48,603 nucleotides of DNA from NCBI GenBank assembly GCA_015295945.1, contig DVED01000017.1, positions 1 to 48,603 of the forward strand, in the 5' to 3' direction. Of the stretch, positions 17,205-26,709 are shown one piece after another. How positions within the stretch are numbered: position 1 is the first letter of the stretch; every line of letters begins with the position of its first letter. Made by a program: the position numbers and the translations under genes. A model generated the notes under the pieces. It made no database searches. It was not told the origin of the DNA and was given only the letters and a program-made list of their open reading frames with translations. The stretch comes from Oscillatoriales cyanobacterium M59_W2019_021. Its GTDB lineage: Bacteria; Cyanobacteriota; Cyanobacteriia; Cyanobacteriales; Geitlerinemataceae.

Positions 17205-19970
17205 ATGGTCAACAAGTTTCGCAACAGCCAATCGCCCTCCAATTCGGGCCCTCTGACGAACGGTACGGACAAATCTACCGCACCCGCCGACGACGATCTC
17301 TTGAAGCAACAACTCGTGCAAGCCCATAGCTGGGAGAGAGCCGGAGATTTCGCCCGAGCGCGCGCCCTGTACGAAGAAATCGAAGCCAGCGATCGCGACG
17401 GGGTTTACGGTTCGAGCGCGCGCAAAGCCCTTGCCGCCCTAGAATTATCCGTGCGGGATAACTCGGGTCTGTTATCGCATCGATCGATCGCCGCCCGTTC
17501 GGGAGGGTCGGACGAAGGATCTGCCTCTCGGGGAATGTGGAGCGGTTTGCCCCAAAACCTCAAGCGCCAATGGCAGAACCTCAGCTTTACCAATAAGTTA
17601 CGCTTTTTGTTAGTCAGCGGCGCCATCGTCCCGGTGGCGATCGTCACCCAAGGTTTGATTTGGCAAACCCAAGAGCTGGTGGAACAGCAGTTCCGCGAAC
17701 AACTGCAATCGACCACCTCTTCTTGGGAAGACGACTACGTGGGATGGACCCAAGACGACAGCCAAACCGAAGCGCAAATTCTGGCGAAGTTGGTGGAGGT
17801 GAACGGTATCAACTTGAGCGATCCCCAGCAAGTGGCACGCCAGCGCAAAGATTTGCAAGCCTGGGTGACGCAGGTGCTGACCGTGGGCGATCGCCGCGCC
17901 GACGTGACCAAAAGTTTCCGCATTCTCACCGACGCCAATGGTCGAACCCTCGCTCAGGGGATTAAAATTCACCGATCGGCGATCGACGACCCCGTGTATC
18001 CGCCGATGCCGCAGCCCGATCGCCCCATCGACTCCAGCGAATTCGAGACGGTGAGCAGCGTTGCCACCGGCATCGACTTGGGGGATTTAGCCATTTTCCG
18101 AGATGCCTTGCAACGGGGAGAACCCCTCAAAGGCATCGAATTAATTCCCGGAGATCTCGTCGAACGATTGGGACTGGGCAAACAAGCGTACATTCCCCCC
18201 CGTCCCGGCGAAACCAGCACCTACGACACCGACGACTACCGCGCGGGATTGGCAACGGTAGTCGTCCATCCCATTCGATCGGGCGATCGGATCGTGGGAA
18301 CGGCGATCGTCGGCGTGCTGCACAACCGTCACTTTGCCCTGTTGGATACGTTTCAACAACTGGTGAAAGTCCAGTCGATTTCCGTGTTCGCCCAAAACTG
18401 GCGGATTAACACCAACGTTCCCTACGGCGACGGCACTCGCGCCCTGGGGACGATCGCCCCTCAAGACATTTCTGCCGCCCTCTTGGAGCAAACCTACGCT
18501 GAGACCGAGGGCGAAACCGTCGGTCAGTTCCGCGTCGAAGACCTGGGAGACGAAAACTATTTAACCTACTACCGCCCCCTCTACGATCGGCAAAAACTCC
18601 TCGATCCCGCCAACGCCAAGCCCATCGGTATGATTTCCGTCGGTCGCCCCTTGAGCGATTTGGAACAACTGATCGCCCAACAGCAGCGTTTGGGCTTGAC
18701 GGTGGGGGGACTGGTGCTGGTGGTGGTAGCCCTTGCCGCCATTCCCATCGCCAAAGCCTTTGCCGGACCCCTGGAAAACTTGGCTCGCTTCGCCCAAAAA
18801 ATCGCCAAAGGTCAAACCGGGGCGCGAATTGCCGCCACCGATCGCGCCGACGAAATCGGCATCCTCTCGCGGGAGTTGAACCAAATGGCGATCGGCATCG
18901 AATCCAACCTGCAAAACGTCAAGCACCAAGAAGAACTGCGACGCCAAGAAGCCCAGCAGCAGCGCCAGGAAAAAGAGCGGTTGCAGCGCGGGGTGGTCAA
19001 TTTGCTGCTGGAGATCGAAGGGGCGCAGCGCGGGGATTTAACCGTCAATGCCCTGGTCACCGAAGGGGCGGTGGGGTCGATCGCCGATGCTTTTAACGCC
19101 ACCATTTACCGCCTGCGAGACTTGGTGCTGCAAGTACAAGCTTCTGCCGATCGGGTTAACGACTTGGCAATGAACAGCGCTCCCGCCATGCAGCAGGTGT
19201 CCCAAGAAGCCAACATCCAAGCCGCCGAAATTCAAAAAACCCGCACCGCGATCGCCGAAATTGTCAGTTCGGTTCGGGAGGTCGATCGATCCGCCCAGCA
19301 AGCCGCCGAAATCGCCCAGCAAGGCGCACAAGCGGCAAACGAAGGCGAAGAAGTCATGGATTTGACCGTGACCAGCATGGACAACATCCGCGAAGCCGTG
19401 GACGAAACCGCCCAAAAACTCGATCGCCTCACCCAATCCTTCCAGAAAATCCTCTCCATTCTCACCTTAATTTCCGGGATTTCCGAACGGACGAACCTAC
19501 TCGCCTACAATGCCAGCATCGAAGCCTCCCGCGCTGGAGAAAACGGACAGGGCTTCCGGGCAATCGCCGAAGAAGTGCGCCGCCTCGCCGGACGCACCAC
19601 CGAAGCTGCCCGCAGCATCGAGCAGATCGTCGAAGCCATCCAACAAGACACCGCCGCCGTGCAGCAAGCCATGGAAACTGGAAAATCTGAAGTGGCTGAA
19701 GGAACGGACTTGGTGGGCAAAACCAAGCAAACCTTGCAGAAACTCGCCCAAATCGGTCACACCATCGATCGCTACCTGCAATCGATCTCCCAAAACACCG
19801 CCGCCCAAACTCAAGTCTCGACTCAAGCCAACCAAATGGTAGAGCGGGTGGCATCCATCACCCAAACCACCTCCTCCCAAGCTGAAGATGTGGCGCGCTC
19901 CCTCCAGCAGTTGGTGGAAGTCGCTGCCGCCTTACAAGCCTCCGTCTCGCAGTTTAGATTGGAAAAATGA
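17205..19970 (+). CDS. Methyl-accepting chemotaxis protein with large periplasmic domain (PilJ/HmpD-like)
   Basis: 921 residues. Residues 36-80 repeat the cytoplasmic helical module of the first receptor ([20 protein letters not shown]). TM1 is about 132-153 and TM2 about 497-518, enclosing about 340 periplasmic residues. HAMP follows (519-575, with [20 protein letters not shown]), then a coiled-coil signalling domain with tip [19 protein letters not shown] near 760-778. The periplasmic part contains [20 protein letters not shown] and [10 protein letters not shown], compatible with a CACHE-like fold, but I cannot prove it. The tip differs from the first receptor (EASRAGENG versus EAARTGERG). 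It likely senses the external cue that steers pilus-based movement. Confidence 0.88.
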   Translation: MVNKFRNSQSPSNSGPLTNGTDKSTAPADDDLLKQQLVQAHSWERAGDFARARALYEEIEASDRDGVYGSSARKALAALELSVRDNSGLLSHRSIAARSGGSDEGSASRGMWSGLPQNLKRQWQNLSFTNKLRFLLVSGAIVPVAIVTQGLIWQTQELVEQQFREQLQSTTSSWEDDYVGWTQDDSQTEAQILAKLVEVNGINLSDPQQVARQRKDLQAWVTQVLTVGDRRADVTKSFRILTDANGRTLAQGIKIHRSAIDDPVYPPMPQPDRPIDSSEFETVSSVATGIDLGDLAIFRDALQRGEPLKGIELIPGDLVERLGLGKQAYIPPRPGETSTYDTDDYRAGLATVVVHPIRSGDRIVGTAIVGVLHNRHFALLDTFQQLVKVQSISVFAQNWRINTNVPYGDGTRALGTIAPQDISAALLEQTYAETEGETVGQFRVEDLGDENYLTYYRPLYDRQKLLDPANAKPIGMISVGRPLSDLEQLIAQQQRLGLTVGGLVLVVVALAAIPIAKAFAGPLENLARFAQKIAKGQTGARIAATDRADEIGILSRELNQMAIGIESNLQNVKHQEELRRQEAQQQRQEKERLQRGVVNLLLEIEGAQRGDLTVNALVTEGAVGSIADAFNATIYRLRDLVLQVQASADRVNDLAMNSAPAMQQVSQEANIQAAEIQKTRTAIAEIVSSVREVDRSAQQAAEIAQQGAQAANEGEEVMDLTVTSMDNIREAVDETAQKLDRLTQSFQKILSILTLISGISERTNLLAYNASIEASRAGENGQGFRAIAEEVRRLAGRTTEAARSIEQIVEAIQQDTAAVQQAMETGKSEVAEGTDLVGKTKQTLQKLAQIGHTIDRYLQSISQNTAAQTQVSTQANQMVERVASITQTTSSQAEDVARSLQQLVEVAAALQASVSQFRLEK

Positions 19971-19977
19971 AAAGGAA

Positions 19978-20006
19978 GGAGTTCAGGAGTTACAGGAGTT
20001 CAGAAT
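19978..20006. repeat. Left inverted repeat flanking the four-helix gene
   Basis: GGAGTTCAGGAGTTACAGG followed by AGTTCAGAAT. Its reverse complement is found at 20414-20465, split by a 23-base insertion. It begins 8 bases after the MCP stop. Confidence 0.75.
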
Positions 20007-20025
20007 GAAGGAAGAGGAGTTGGGA

Positions 20026-20361
20026 ATGAATCGGGAAATTAGACAACCTGCTAGAAGCTTTCAGGATCTGATTGTTTGGCAAAAAGCGCATCAGCTTGTT
20101 TTAGAAATTTATCGATTGAGTCATGAATTTCCAAACACAGAAATCTATGGTCTAACCTCGCAACTGAGACGTGCTGCCGTATCCGTCCCTGATAATATTG
20201 CTGAAGGGTTCAAAAAGAAGACGCCAGCCGATAAGTTACGATTTTTTAATATTGCTGAAGCTTCATTGGAGGAATGCCGTTATTATTTAATTCTCGTCAA
20301 CGATCTGAAGTACGGAGACAGCAAACCTTTAATGGAGCAACTTGAAGAAGTCAGTCGTTGA
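20026..20361 (+). CDS. Four-helix-bundle protein (23S rRNA IVS / bVIP family)
   Basis: The start at 20026 has GAGGAG 8 bases upstream; an earlier in-frame ATG at 20005 adds only MKEEELG. The 111-residue product shows the family's clear signature: FQDLIVWQKAHQLVLEIY, FPNTEIYGLTSQLRRAAVSV, PDNIAEGF and the EASLEECRYYLIL helix. The family was named from intervening sequences in 23S rRNA, also includes the Avd protein of diversity-generating retroelements, and has no established enzymatic role. Here it sits inside a chemotaxis operon between a receptor and CheA, flanked by inverted AGGAGTTCAG-type repeats, and is probably a late insertion. No reverse transcriptase is nearby. Confidence 0.88.
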   Translation: MNREIRQPARSFQDLIVWQKAHQLVLEIYRLSHEFPNTEIYGLTSQLRRAAVSVPDNIAEGFKKKTPADKLRFFNIAEASLEECRYYLILVNDLKYGDSKPLMEQLEEVSR

Positions 20362-20413
20362 TTGGTGGGTTACTCTCAATCCCTTCTAAAAAACTCCTGA
20401 ATTCCTGAAAAAC

Positions 20414-20465
20414 ATTCTGAACTCCTGTAGGCGTAGCCAGCGCGCAGCGCTTACTCCTGAACTCC
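20414..20465. repeat. Right inverted repeat, split by a short dispersed repeat
   Basis: ATTCTGAACTCCTGTA (20414-20429), then the 23-base insertion GGCGTAGCCAGCGCGCAGCG-CTT (20430-20452), then ACTCCTGAACTCC (20453-20465). Removing the insertion gives the exact reverse complement of 19978-20006. A near copy of the inserted unit plus the right part lies inverted at 35724-35752. Confidence 0.8.
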
Positions 20466-20482
20466 TGAACTCCTCCAAAAAT

Positions 20483-23215
20483 ATGAGCTTTACCCTCGAT
20501 CCTGGCGTTTTACAATCGATTACCCAAGAAGCCCGTCAGTGTTTTCTCGAAGAAGATGCGCCGGGTTACTTGGAGGTGTTGCAACAAGGGTTAGATCGCC
20601 TCGCCCACGATCGATCGCCGGACTACCAAGCCCTGATGCGTGCCGCACACTCGATCAAAGGCGGGGCGGGAGTCGCCCAAATTCCCGAACTGAGCGAGTT
20701 GGCGCACAAGCTCGAAGATTTGCTCGAAGCGTGGAACCAGAATCGGATCGAGGATACTGAAGGGGCGTTGAGTTTGCTGCAACGGGGGATCGAAGAACTG
20801 GCGGATTTATTGAGTAGCGCTCGAGACAGCCAAGAGATCCTCGGCGCCGACCCCAATTTGCTGCGCGACATCGATCGATTTAATGCCGAGCTGCCCAAAA
20901 ACCATTCTCTCGGTTCCGCCTCGGCGCTGTGCGATGTCACCCCCGCTAAACTCAAGTTAATCCGAACGGCACTCTCATCGGATTTGGAAAATTGCTTGAC
21001 TCAGGTCGAAAATTTGCTGTCAGAGGGGGTAGGAATCGATCGCGAAGCGACTCCTGTGGAGTATCGCTTGTTGTCCCAATTACAAATTCTTGCGGAAGAA
21101 AGCTTACTCTTGGGGGAAGCTTACGACTTGCCCTGGTTGGTATCGGCAGCGGAACGACTCGCCCAATTCTGCCAGCAGCCTCAGCCGAAAGCCGTCTCGG
21201 AATTTGCCCGACAGTGGATCGACGAACTGCGGCAACAGCGCGATCGCCACTTGCACGAGATCGCGAGATCCCAACAGGCGATCTCCTCCGACAATGCCGC
21301 TTCGGGGGATGCCAACCCCGCAGACTGGAACGAAGCTGCCGAACTGCCGATTCCCTACGATCGCGCCGACGCCCAACTGCGAATCCCCTTACAACAACTC
21401 GAAGAAATCGGCAGCGTGGTGGGCGAGTTGATGACCTATCACGAACGGTTGACCCTGCACCAGCAACAATTGCGGCAAAGCAGTCAGAATTTGCGTCGCT
21501 TAGTCGAACAAGTCAAACCCGTGCGAGATCGGGTGCAGTCGATTTACGACCAAATGTCCACCTCTCCGGCGGCTGCGTCCCCCCAAAACCCGGAAGCTGA
21601 AGAATTCGATGCCTTAGAAATGGATCGCTACACCACCCTGCACAGCAGCTTGCAGACCTTTGAAGAACTGATCACCCAAGTGCAGGAAACCCGCGTCGAT
21701 CTCGATTTGCTGGCGCGGGAATTGGGGCAGGATTTGACTCAAGTGCGGATGGACTTAGACCGACTGTACGATCGCGTCACCACCTCCCGTTTGGTTCCGT
21801 TTAAAATCTTCGCCCAGCGGTTTTTGCCCCAGTTGCGGCGCATGGCCGGGCGATCAGCAAAAAACGTCCAACTGCACGTTTCCGGGGAAAATGTCCTTGT
21901 GGATAAGGTGTTGCTGGAACAGTTGCAAACCCCCATCGCTCAAATTCTCAACAACGCCCTCGCCCACGGCATCGAAACCCCTGAGGAACGGGCAATGCTG
22001 GACAAGTCCCCCGTCGCCCAAATTTTCTTGGGGGCGAAAATCGAAGCCGGAGAAGTGGCGATTTCTTTTGCCGACGACGGACGGGGCATCGATTTGACCC
22101 AAGTGTATCGAAAAGCTGTAGAGCGGGGCTTGTGTCCGCCCCACGTCCCAATCGATCGCCTCCAGCGTCAGGAAATTCTCAATTTTATTTTCCAGTCGGG
22201 ATTTTCCACTGCTGACACGGTGAGCAACCTCTCCGGTCGCGGGGTGGGGATGGATATCGTCCGCACCCAAGTGGAACGCTTGCGGGGCAGTATCGACGTG
22301 GAAACCCTGACGGGACGGGGGACGACGTTTACGATTCGCTTGCCGCTGAGCATGAGTTTGCTGTCGCTGTTGCTGTGTCGGGTGGCAGGACGCACCCTGG
22401 CACTCCCGGTGGAGACGATTTTGGAGACGATTCCGCTTTCCGATTTGGCTGGGGAAGACGGGAACGGCAATTCGAGTGCGACCGGGGAGACACCTTGGTG
22501 GAAAAAGACCGATGTGATTCAGTGGCGGGGTCAGAGAGTGCCGCTGAGACCGTTGATTTCCCTGCTGTCCTACAATCGCCAATTTACGATGTCGGTTCCG
22601 CCCAAAGTGGTGCTGGTGTTGAAAGGGGCATCCGGTGCCATTGCCGTCACCATTGACAGTATTATCGACGAACGCCAATTGATCCTGCGATCCTTCGACG
22701 ATACCGTTCCGGTTCCCCCCTACGTCATCGGCTGTACGATTTTGGGAAGCGGGGAAGTGGTTCCGGTGATTTTGCCCCGCTTCCTCAAAATTCTCGAGGG
22801 TCAAAAACCCGTGACCGTTCCCAGTCTGTTTCCGGTGGCGAGCAACCGCACGATCTTGGTGGTGGAAGATTCGACAGGAGCACGGCGATCGCTCGAACGC
22901 ATTTTATCTCACGCTGGGTATGCGGTTCTGCCCTGCCGCGACGGACAAGAAGCGCTCAATACCCTAGGACAGCGCCAAGGGCGGGTGGATGTGGTGATTT
23001 CTGACGTGGAAATGCCCGTGATGAACGGTTTCGATTTGCTCGCACGCATTCGCGCTCATTCCCACTGGCACGCCTTACCCGTGCTTATGTTAACCTCGCG
23101 AACGGGCGATCGCCACCGCCAAAAAGCCATGAGTTTGGGGGCGAATGCCTATTTGGGCAAACCGGTAACGCCGACGGAGTTGTTAGCGGGAATCGAACAG
23201 TTATTACCGTCGTGA
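20483..23215 (+). CDS. CheA hybrid histidine kinase with receiver (PilL/PixL/HmpE-like)
   Basis: 910 residues. HPt domain at 1-110 with phosphorylated His56 in RAAHSIKGGAGV. A dimerisation region follows (QLEEIGSVVGELMTYHERL), then the ATPase domain with N-box NNALAHGIETPEER near 489, G1 DDGRGID near 531 and GRGVGMDIV near 584, a CheW-like domain to about 760, and a receiver at 789-910 with Asp841. It is the kinase of the operon and should phosphorylate the PatA-type and CheY-type regulators. Residues REATPVEYR near 190 are the translation of a dispersed repeat at 21037-21067, inserted in frame in the linker behind HPt. No Shine-Dalgarno precedes the ATG. CheR and CheB are absent from the window. 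Confidence 0.92.
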   Translation: MSFTLDPGVLQSITQEARQCFLEEDAPGYLEVLQQGLDRLAHDRSPDYQALMRAAHSIKGGAGVAQIPELSELAHKLEDLLEAWNQNRIEDTEGALSLLQRGIEELADLLSSARDSQEILGADPNLLRDIDRFNAELPKNHSLGSASALCDVTPAKLKLIRTALSSDLENCLTQVENLLSEGVGIDREATPVEYRLLSQLQILAEESLLLGEAYDLPWLVSAAERLAQFCQQPQPKAVSEFARQWIDELRQQRDRHLHEIARSQQAISSDNAASGDANPADWNEAAELPIPYDRADAQLRIPLQQLEEIGSVVGELMTYHERLTLHQQQLRQSSQNLRRLVEQVKPVRDRVQSIYDQMSTSPAAASPQNPEAEEFDALEMDRYTTLHSSLQTFEELITQVQETRVDLDLLARELGQDLTQVRMDLDRLYDRVTTSRLVPFKIFAQRFLPQLRRMAGRSAKNVQLHVSGENVLVDKVLLEQLQTPIAQILNNALAHGIETPEERAMLDKSPVAQIFLGAKIEAGEVAISFADDGRGIDLTQVYRKAVERGLCPPHVPIDRLQRQEILNFIFQSGFSTADTVSNLSGRGVGMDIVRTQVERLRGSIDVETLTGRGTTFTIRLPLSMSLLSLLLCRVAGRTLALPVETILETIPLSDLAGEDGNGNSSATGETPWWKKTDVIQWRGQRVPLRPLISLLSYNRQFTMSVPPKVVLVLKGASGAIAVTIDSIIDERQLILRSFDDTVPVPPYVIGCTILGSGEVVPVILPRFLKILEGQKPVTVPSLFPVASNRTILVVEDSTGARRSLERILSHAGYAVLPCRDGQEALNTLGQRQGRVDVVISDVEMPVMNGFDLLARIRAHSHWHALPVLMLTSRTGDRHRQKAMSLGANAYLGKPVTPTELLAGIEQLLPS
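21037..21067. repeat. Dispersed repeat inside the cheA gene
   Basis: CGATCGCGAAGCGACTCC, then TGTGGAGTATCGC. It has the same hairpin and HIP1-like flank as the copies in the CheW-like gene and between genes. The 31-base unit lies in an interdomain linker and leaves the frame open. Confidence 0.8.
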
Positions 23216-23336
23216 GACGAGTTGAGCCGATCGCGCGACGTGCGACTTGGCATACCCCTATAATTTTTTTGCAACAGCCACTCGAGTTAGGACATGGCGA
23301 CTGGGCATATACTGTGTCGGTTAGCGAACAAGATTA

Positions 23337-23369
23337 TCGGGCAAATGCTACTACCCCAGTTTGTCCTAA
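23337..23369. repeat. Dispersed repeat, copy 1 (TCGGGCAAATGCT)
   Basis: TCGGGCAAATGCT and TTTGTCCTAA are shared with 44457-44494, with different spacing between them. Both copies lie between genes. Confidence 0.55.
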
Positions 23370-23406
23370 CTGGTATGGCGACTGCTGTATCGTTAGCCGA
23401 TCTCCG

Positions 23407-23562
23407 CTATCTCAAATATCTGGCTTCTTCCTCTAACTGACGGATCAATCTGTCATCACCTTGAGCTCTCGCCATTTCTAAGCGATGTTCGAGGGATTTG
23501 AGGAGGCTGGCGCGGTGGGCAGCGGCGGCTTGTTGGGCGGCTTGACGTTTGTTGTTCAGCAT
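23407..23562 (-). CDS. Small helical protein, 51 residues
   Basis: On the minus strand an ATG at 23562 opens a 51-codon frame. It starts MLNNKRQAAQQAAAAHRASL, continues with SLEHRLEMARAQGDDRLIRQ and ends in LEEEARYLR. The product is basic at the start, Ala- and Gln-rich, and predicted almost wholly helical with heptad-like Leu spacing. I recognise this type of sequence as a conserved short hypothetical of cyanobacteria, but no function is known. Codon use is ordered (Arg CGT/CGC, many GCC), unlike noncoding sequence, and the plus strand has no competing gene. Its promoter and ribosome-binding site are not obvious. It converges with the chemotaxis operon. Confidence 0.6.
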   Translation of the reverse strand: MLNNKRQAAQQAAAAHRASLLKSLEHRLEMARAQGDDRLIRQLEEEARYLR

Positions 23563-23755
23563 AAAGCACTCTGTAGCGTTACAACTTCAACATAACATAT
23601 CACTTTAAATACTGTATCTAATTTTACAAAATATTTCATTAATCCATGAAATTATGTTTTAAGAATTTGACAATATAAACTTTTATAAAGTTGGCGAAAG
23701 ACGATCGCCCTCTTGCTGTAGGTTAGAGCCGATCTGTCAAAATTTCTGCAAAATA

Positions 23756-24259
23756 GTGTCGAAACCCATTCGATCGTCCGGTTTCCGATGCTGGCTCGTT
23801 CCTCTTTCCTTGGGGTTGCTAGTAGCGAGCGCGACGGTATCGGTTTTTAGTTATTGGTCGATCGCCCAAAAAGTCGATCAGTGCGATCGCCTGATCGCCG
23901 CTCTCAACGACGGTCAAACCCTCGTTCGCAACTCCAAAGTTCAAGATGCCAGTTCCAGCTACCAATTTGCCCAGAGCTTGGAAAGGATAACCCTAAAATT
24001 GGGATTAGTCCATTTAGAAGATTCCCAACTTCAGGAATATCAACTCCAATTCTCGGCAATGTATCGCGAATTCAGTCAAGCTTTTCGGCAAATCAGTCGG
24101 GTGTTGCAACTCGCCAACGCATCGGATAACACCCAAGAGGGACTCCAACAAATCGAACGAGCGAGAAACGACGTGCAGTCCGTCCAAATTGATATCATTC
24201 AAACCGCTCGAGATGCCGACCGACTCATCGGTCAAGTCAATCGCTATTGCGCGCGCTAA
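23756..24259 (+). CDS. Hypothetical single-pass membrane protein
   Basis: 167 residues starting with GTG. A short basic N-terminus (SKPIRSSGFR) is followed by one hydrophobic helix at about 12-33 (LVPLSLGLLVASATVSVF), then a helical coiled-coil-like region with many Gln and Leu residues. The layout resembles a signal anchor with a periplasmic helical domain, as in the ligand domain of a receptor, but there is no signalling domain. I do not recognise the family. The following phosphoesterase gene starts 8 bases after the stop, so the two are probably co-transcribed. An alternative start downstream would lose the membrane helix and is unlikely. Confidence 0.6.
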   Translation: MSKPIRSSGFRCWLVPLSLGLLVASATVSVFSYWSIAQKVDQCDRLIAALNDGQTLVRNSKVQDASSSYQFAQSLERITLKLGLVHLEDSQLQEYQLQFSAMYREFSQAFRQISRVLQLANASDNTQEGLQQIERARNDVQSVQIDIIQTARDADRLIGQVNRYCAR

Positions 24260-24267
24260 ATTCCCCC

Positions 24268-25185
24268 ATGTCCGACCTTCGCGAAACGCACGATCGCCCT
24301 CAAACACTCACCATTGCCGTCATCGGTGACGTTCACGACCTTTGGGACGACGCTGATGCCATCGCGCTCGATCGTCTCGGCGTCGATTTAGCTCTGTTTG
24401 TCGGCGACTTCGGCAACGAATCCGTCCCCGTCGTCCGTCAAATCGCCCAACTCGATCGACCCAAAGCTGCCATTCTCGGCAACCACGACGCCTGGTACAC
24501 GGCAACCGATTGGGGTCGCAAAAAATGCCCCTACGATCGCCAGCAAGAAAATCGAGTCCAGCAACAACTCGATCTCCTGGGAGATGCTCACGTCGGCTAT
24601 GGTGCCTTAGATTTTCCCCAGTTCGAGTTAGCTGTGGTGGGGGGTCGTCCCTTCAGTTGGGGCGGTTCCAAGTGGCACAATGCCCAGTTTTACCGCCAAT
24701 GGTACGACGTCACCAATTTTGAGGAATCGGTCGATCGCATCGTTTCCACCGCCACTGCCACCGACCAGAACACCCTAATTTTACTCGGTCACACCGGTCC
24801 GACGGGTTTGGGAGCATTAGCCGAAGACCCCTGCGGCAAAGACTGGGAACCCCGAGGCGGCGACTACGGCGATCCCGACTTAGAAGCGGCGATCGATCGC
24901 ATCCGCCAATCCGGGAAGACCGTTCCCCTGGTGGCCTTCGGTCATATGCACCACCAACTCCGCCACACGAAAACCCAACTGCGCCGCTGCATCCACGTTA
25001 GTCCCGATGGGGAAACGGTCTATTTGAACGCCGCCAGGACACCTCGCATCGTTTCTACCCCCACCGGAACCCACCGCAACTTTTCCCTTGTTTCCCTCCA
25101 AGGTTGTCAGGTTAGCCAAATTAAACTCGTTTGGATCGACGAAAACTATCGCATCGTCGAAAACACAACGCTGTATAACCGCTAG
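24268..25185 (+). CDS. TIGR04168-type metallophosphoesterase
   Basis: 305 residues from ATG 24268. All five metal-binding blocks of calcineurin-like phosphoesterases are present: GDVHDLW (D and H), FVGDFGNE (D), LGNHDAWY (N and H), LLGHTGPTG (H) and AFGHMHHQL (HxH). The family TIGR04168 is largely restricted to cyanobacteria and plants; its substrate is unknown. A TTG 21 bases upstream is also in frame but would overlap the previous gene, so the ATG is preferred. Cytoplasmic, with no signal peptide. It is likely in an operon with the preceding membrane protein. The family-typical Trp- and Gly-rich GGRPFSWGGSKWH block near residue 130 is intact. Confidence 0.85.
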   Translation: MSDLRETHDRPQTLTIAVIGDVHDLWDDADAIALDRLGVDLALFVGDFGNESVPVVRQIAQLDRPKAAILGNHDAWYTATDWGRKKCPYDRQQENRVQQQLDLLGDAHVGYGALDFPQFELAVVGGRPFSWGGSKWHNAQFYRQWYDVTNFEESVDRIVSTATATDQNTLILLGHTGPTGLGALAEDPCGKDWEPRGGDYGDPDLEAAIDRIRQSGKTVPLVAFGHMHHQLRHTKTQLRRCIHVSPDGETVYLNAARTPRIVSTPTGTHRNFSLVSLQGCQVSQIKLVWIDENYRIVENTTLYNR

Positions 25186-25208
25186 CTTTGAGCTTTGATA
25201 GCGTTTTT

Positions 25209-25330
25209 CGTTGGTCATTTGTCATTGGTCATTGGTCATTTGGGGTTTGGGGTTGGTTATTGGTTGTAGGTATCTGTCATCTGAATATCTGCTCCCCCGG
25301 CTCAAGAAAGCTCCCCCTGCTTCCCCTCAC
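25209..25330. repeat. Heptameric and purine-unit repeats, inverted orientation
   Basis: CATTGGT heptamers (about 25211-25240), GGGGTTT tract, then GGCTCAAGAAAGCTCCCCCT, the reverse complement of the CTTTCTTGAGC unit at 1115 and 13866. No gene in this 240-base gap before the tRNA. Confidence 0.75.
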
Positions 25331-25358
25331 CTCCTCGCAATCTTCTCCCCCGCCTGCA

Positions 25359-25387
25359 TTAACAACCGCAACGGTCTGGGTTAAAAT
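25359..25387 (+). promoter_or_regulatory. Predicted promoter of tRNA-Ser
   Basis: TTAACA (25359-25364), 17 bases, TAAAAT (25382-25387), placing transcription start about 30 bases before the tRNA. One base from consensus in each hexamer. Confidence 0.55.
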
Positions 25388-25425
25388 ACCCACAGGAGCA
25401 AACTCAATACGAGCAAACTCCATTG

Positions 25426-25510
25426 GGAGAGGTGGCAGAGTGGTCGATTGCGTCCGACTTGAAATCGGATGAAGCGAAAGCTTCCGGGAGTTCGAATCTC
25501 CCCCTCTCCG
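25426..25510 (+). tRNA. tRNA-Ser (UGA anticodon)
   Basis: 85 bases with a type II long variable arm. The acceptor stem GGAGAGG pairs with CCTCTCC, and the discriminator is G, as in serine tRNAs. The anticodon stem CCGAC/ATCGG-type pairing frames the loop CTTGAAA with anticodon TGA, reading UCA codons. The T arm contains GTTCGAATC. The 3' CCA is not encoded and must be added. No other tRNA lies in the window. Confidence 0.93.
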
Positions 25511-25628
25511 TCGATCCAACAAACTGGAGATCGAACGCCAAGCGACTCCTCGATCTGTCTCGCCTCACTCTACCAGCTTGGGGAAGTTTGTTGGTATTCC
25601 TGTAACCGATTACCCATTACCCATCAAA

Positions 25629-26709
<1,081 letters not shown>

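Larger units (their letters stand above)
23216..23755. other. Intergenic region around a small antisense gene
   Basis: The left part holds an imperfect repeat (TCGGGCAAATGCT ... TTTGTCCTAA, 23337-23369) that recurs at 44457-44494, with TTAGGACA (23287) and TGTCCTAA as possible inverted ends. The middle encodes the 51-residue minus-strand protein described separately. The right part (23563-23755) is AT-rich with no gene. A plus-strand ORF at 23212-23436 is not supported. Confidence 0.55.

Noticed and set aside
20026..20361. Avd-like protein of a diversity-generating retroelement
   Set aside because: The four-helix family includes Avd, but no reverse transcriptase and no template or variable repeat pair are seen within the window.
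12607..23215. PixJ-type phototaxis operon
   Set aside because: Neither receptor carries GAF or chromophore-binding Cys motifs, so blue/green light sensing by a PixJ protein is not supported; Pil/Hmp-type is safer.
23212..23436. 74-codon ORF directly after cheA
   Set aside because: It overlaps the cheA stop and crosses a dispersed repeat; the codons look random.
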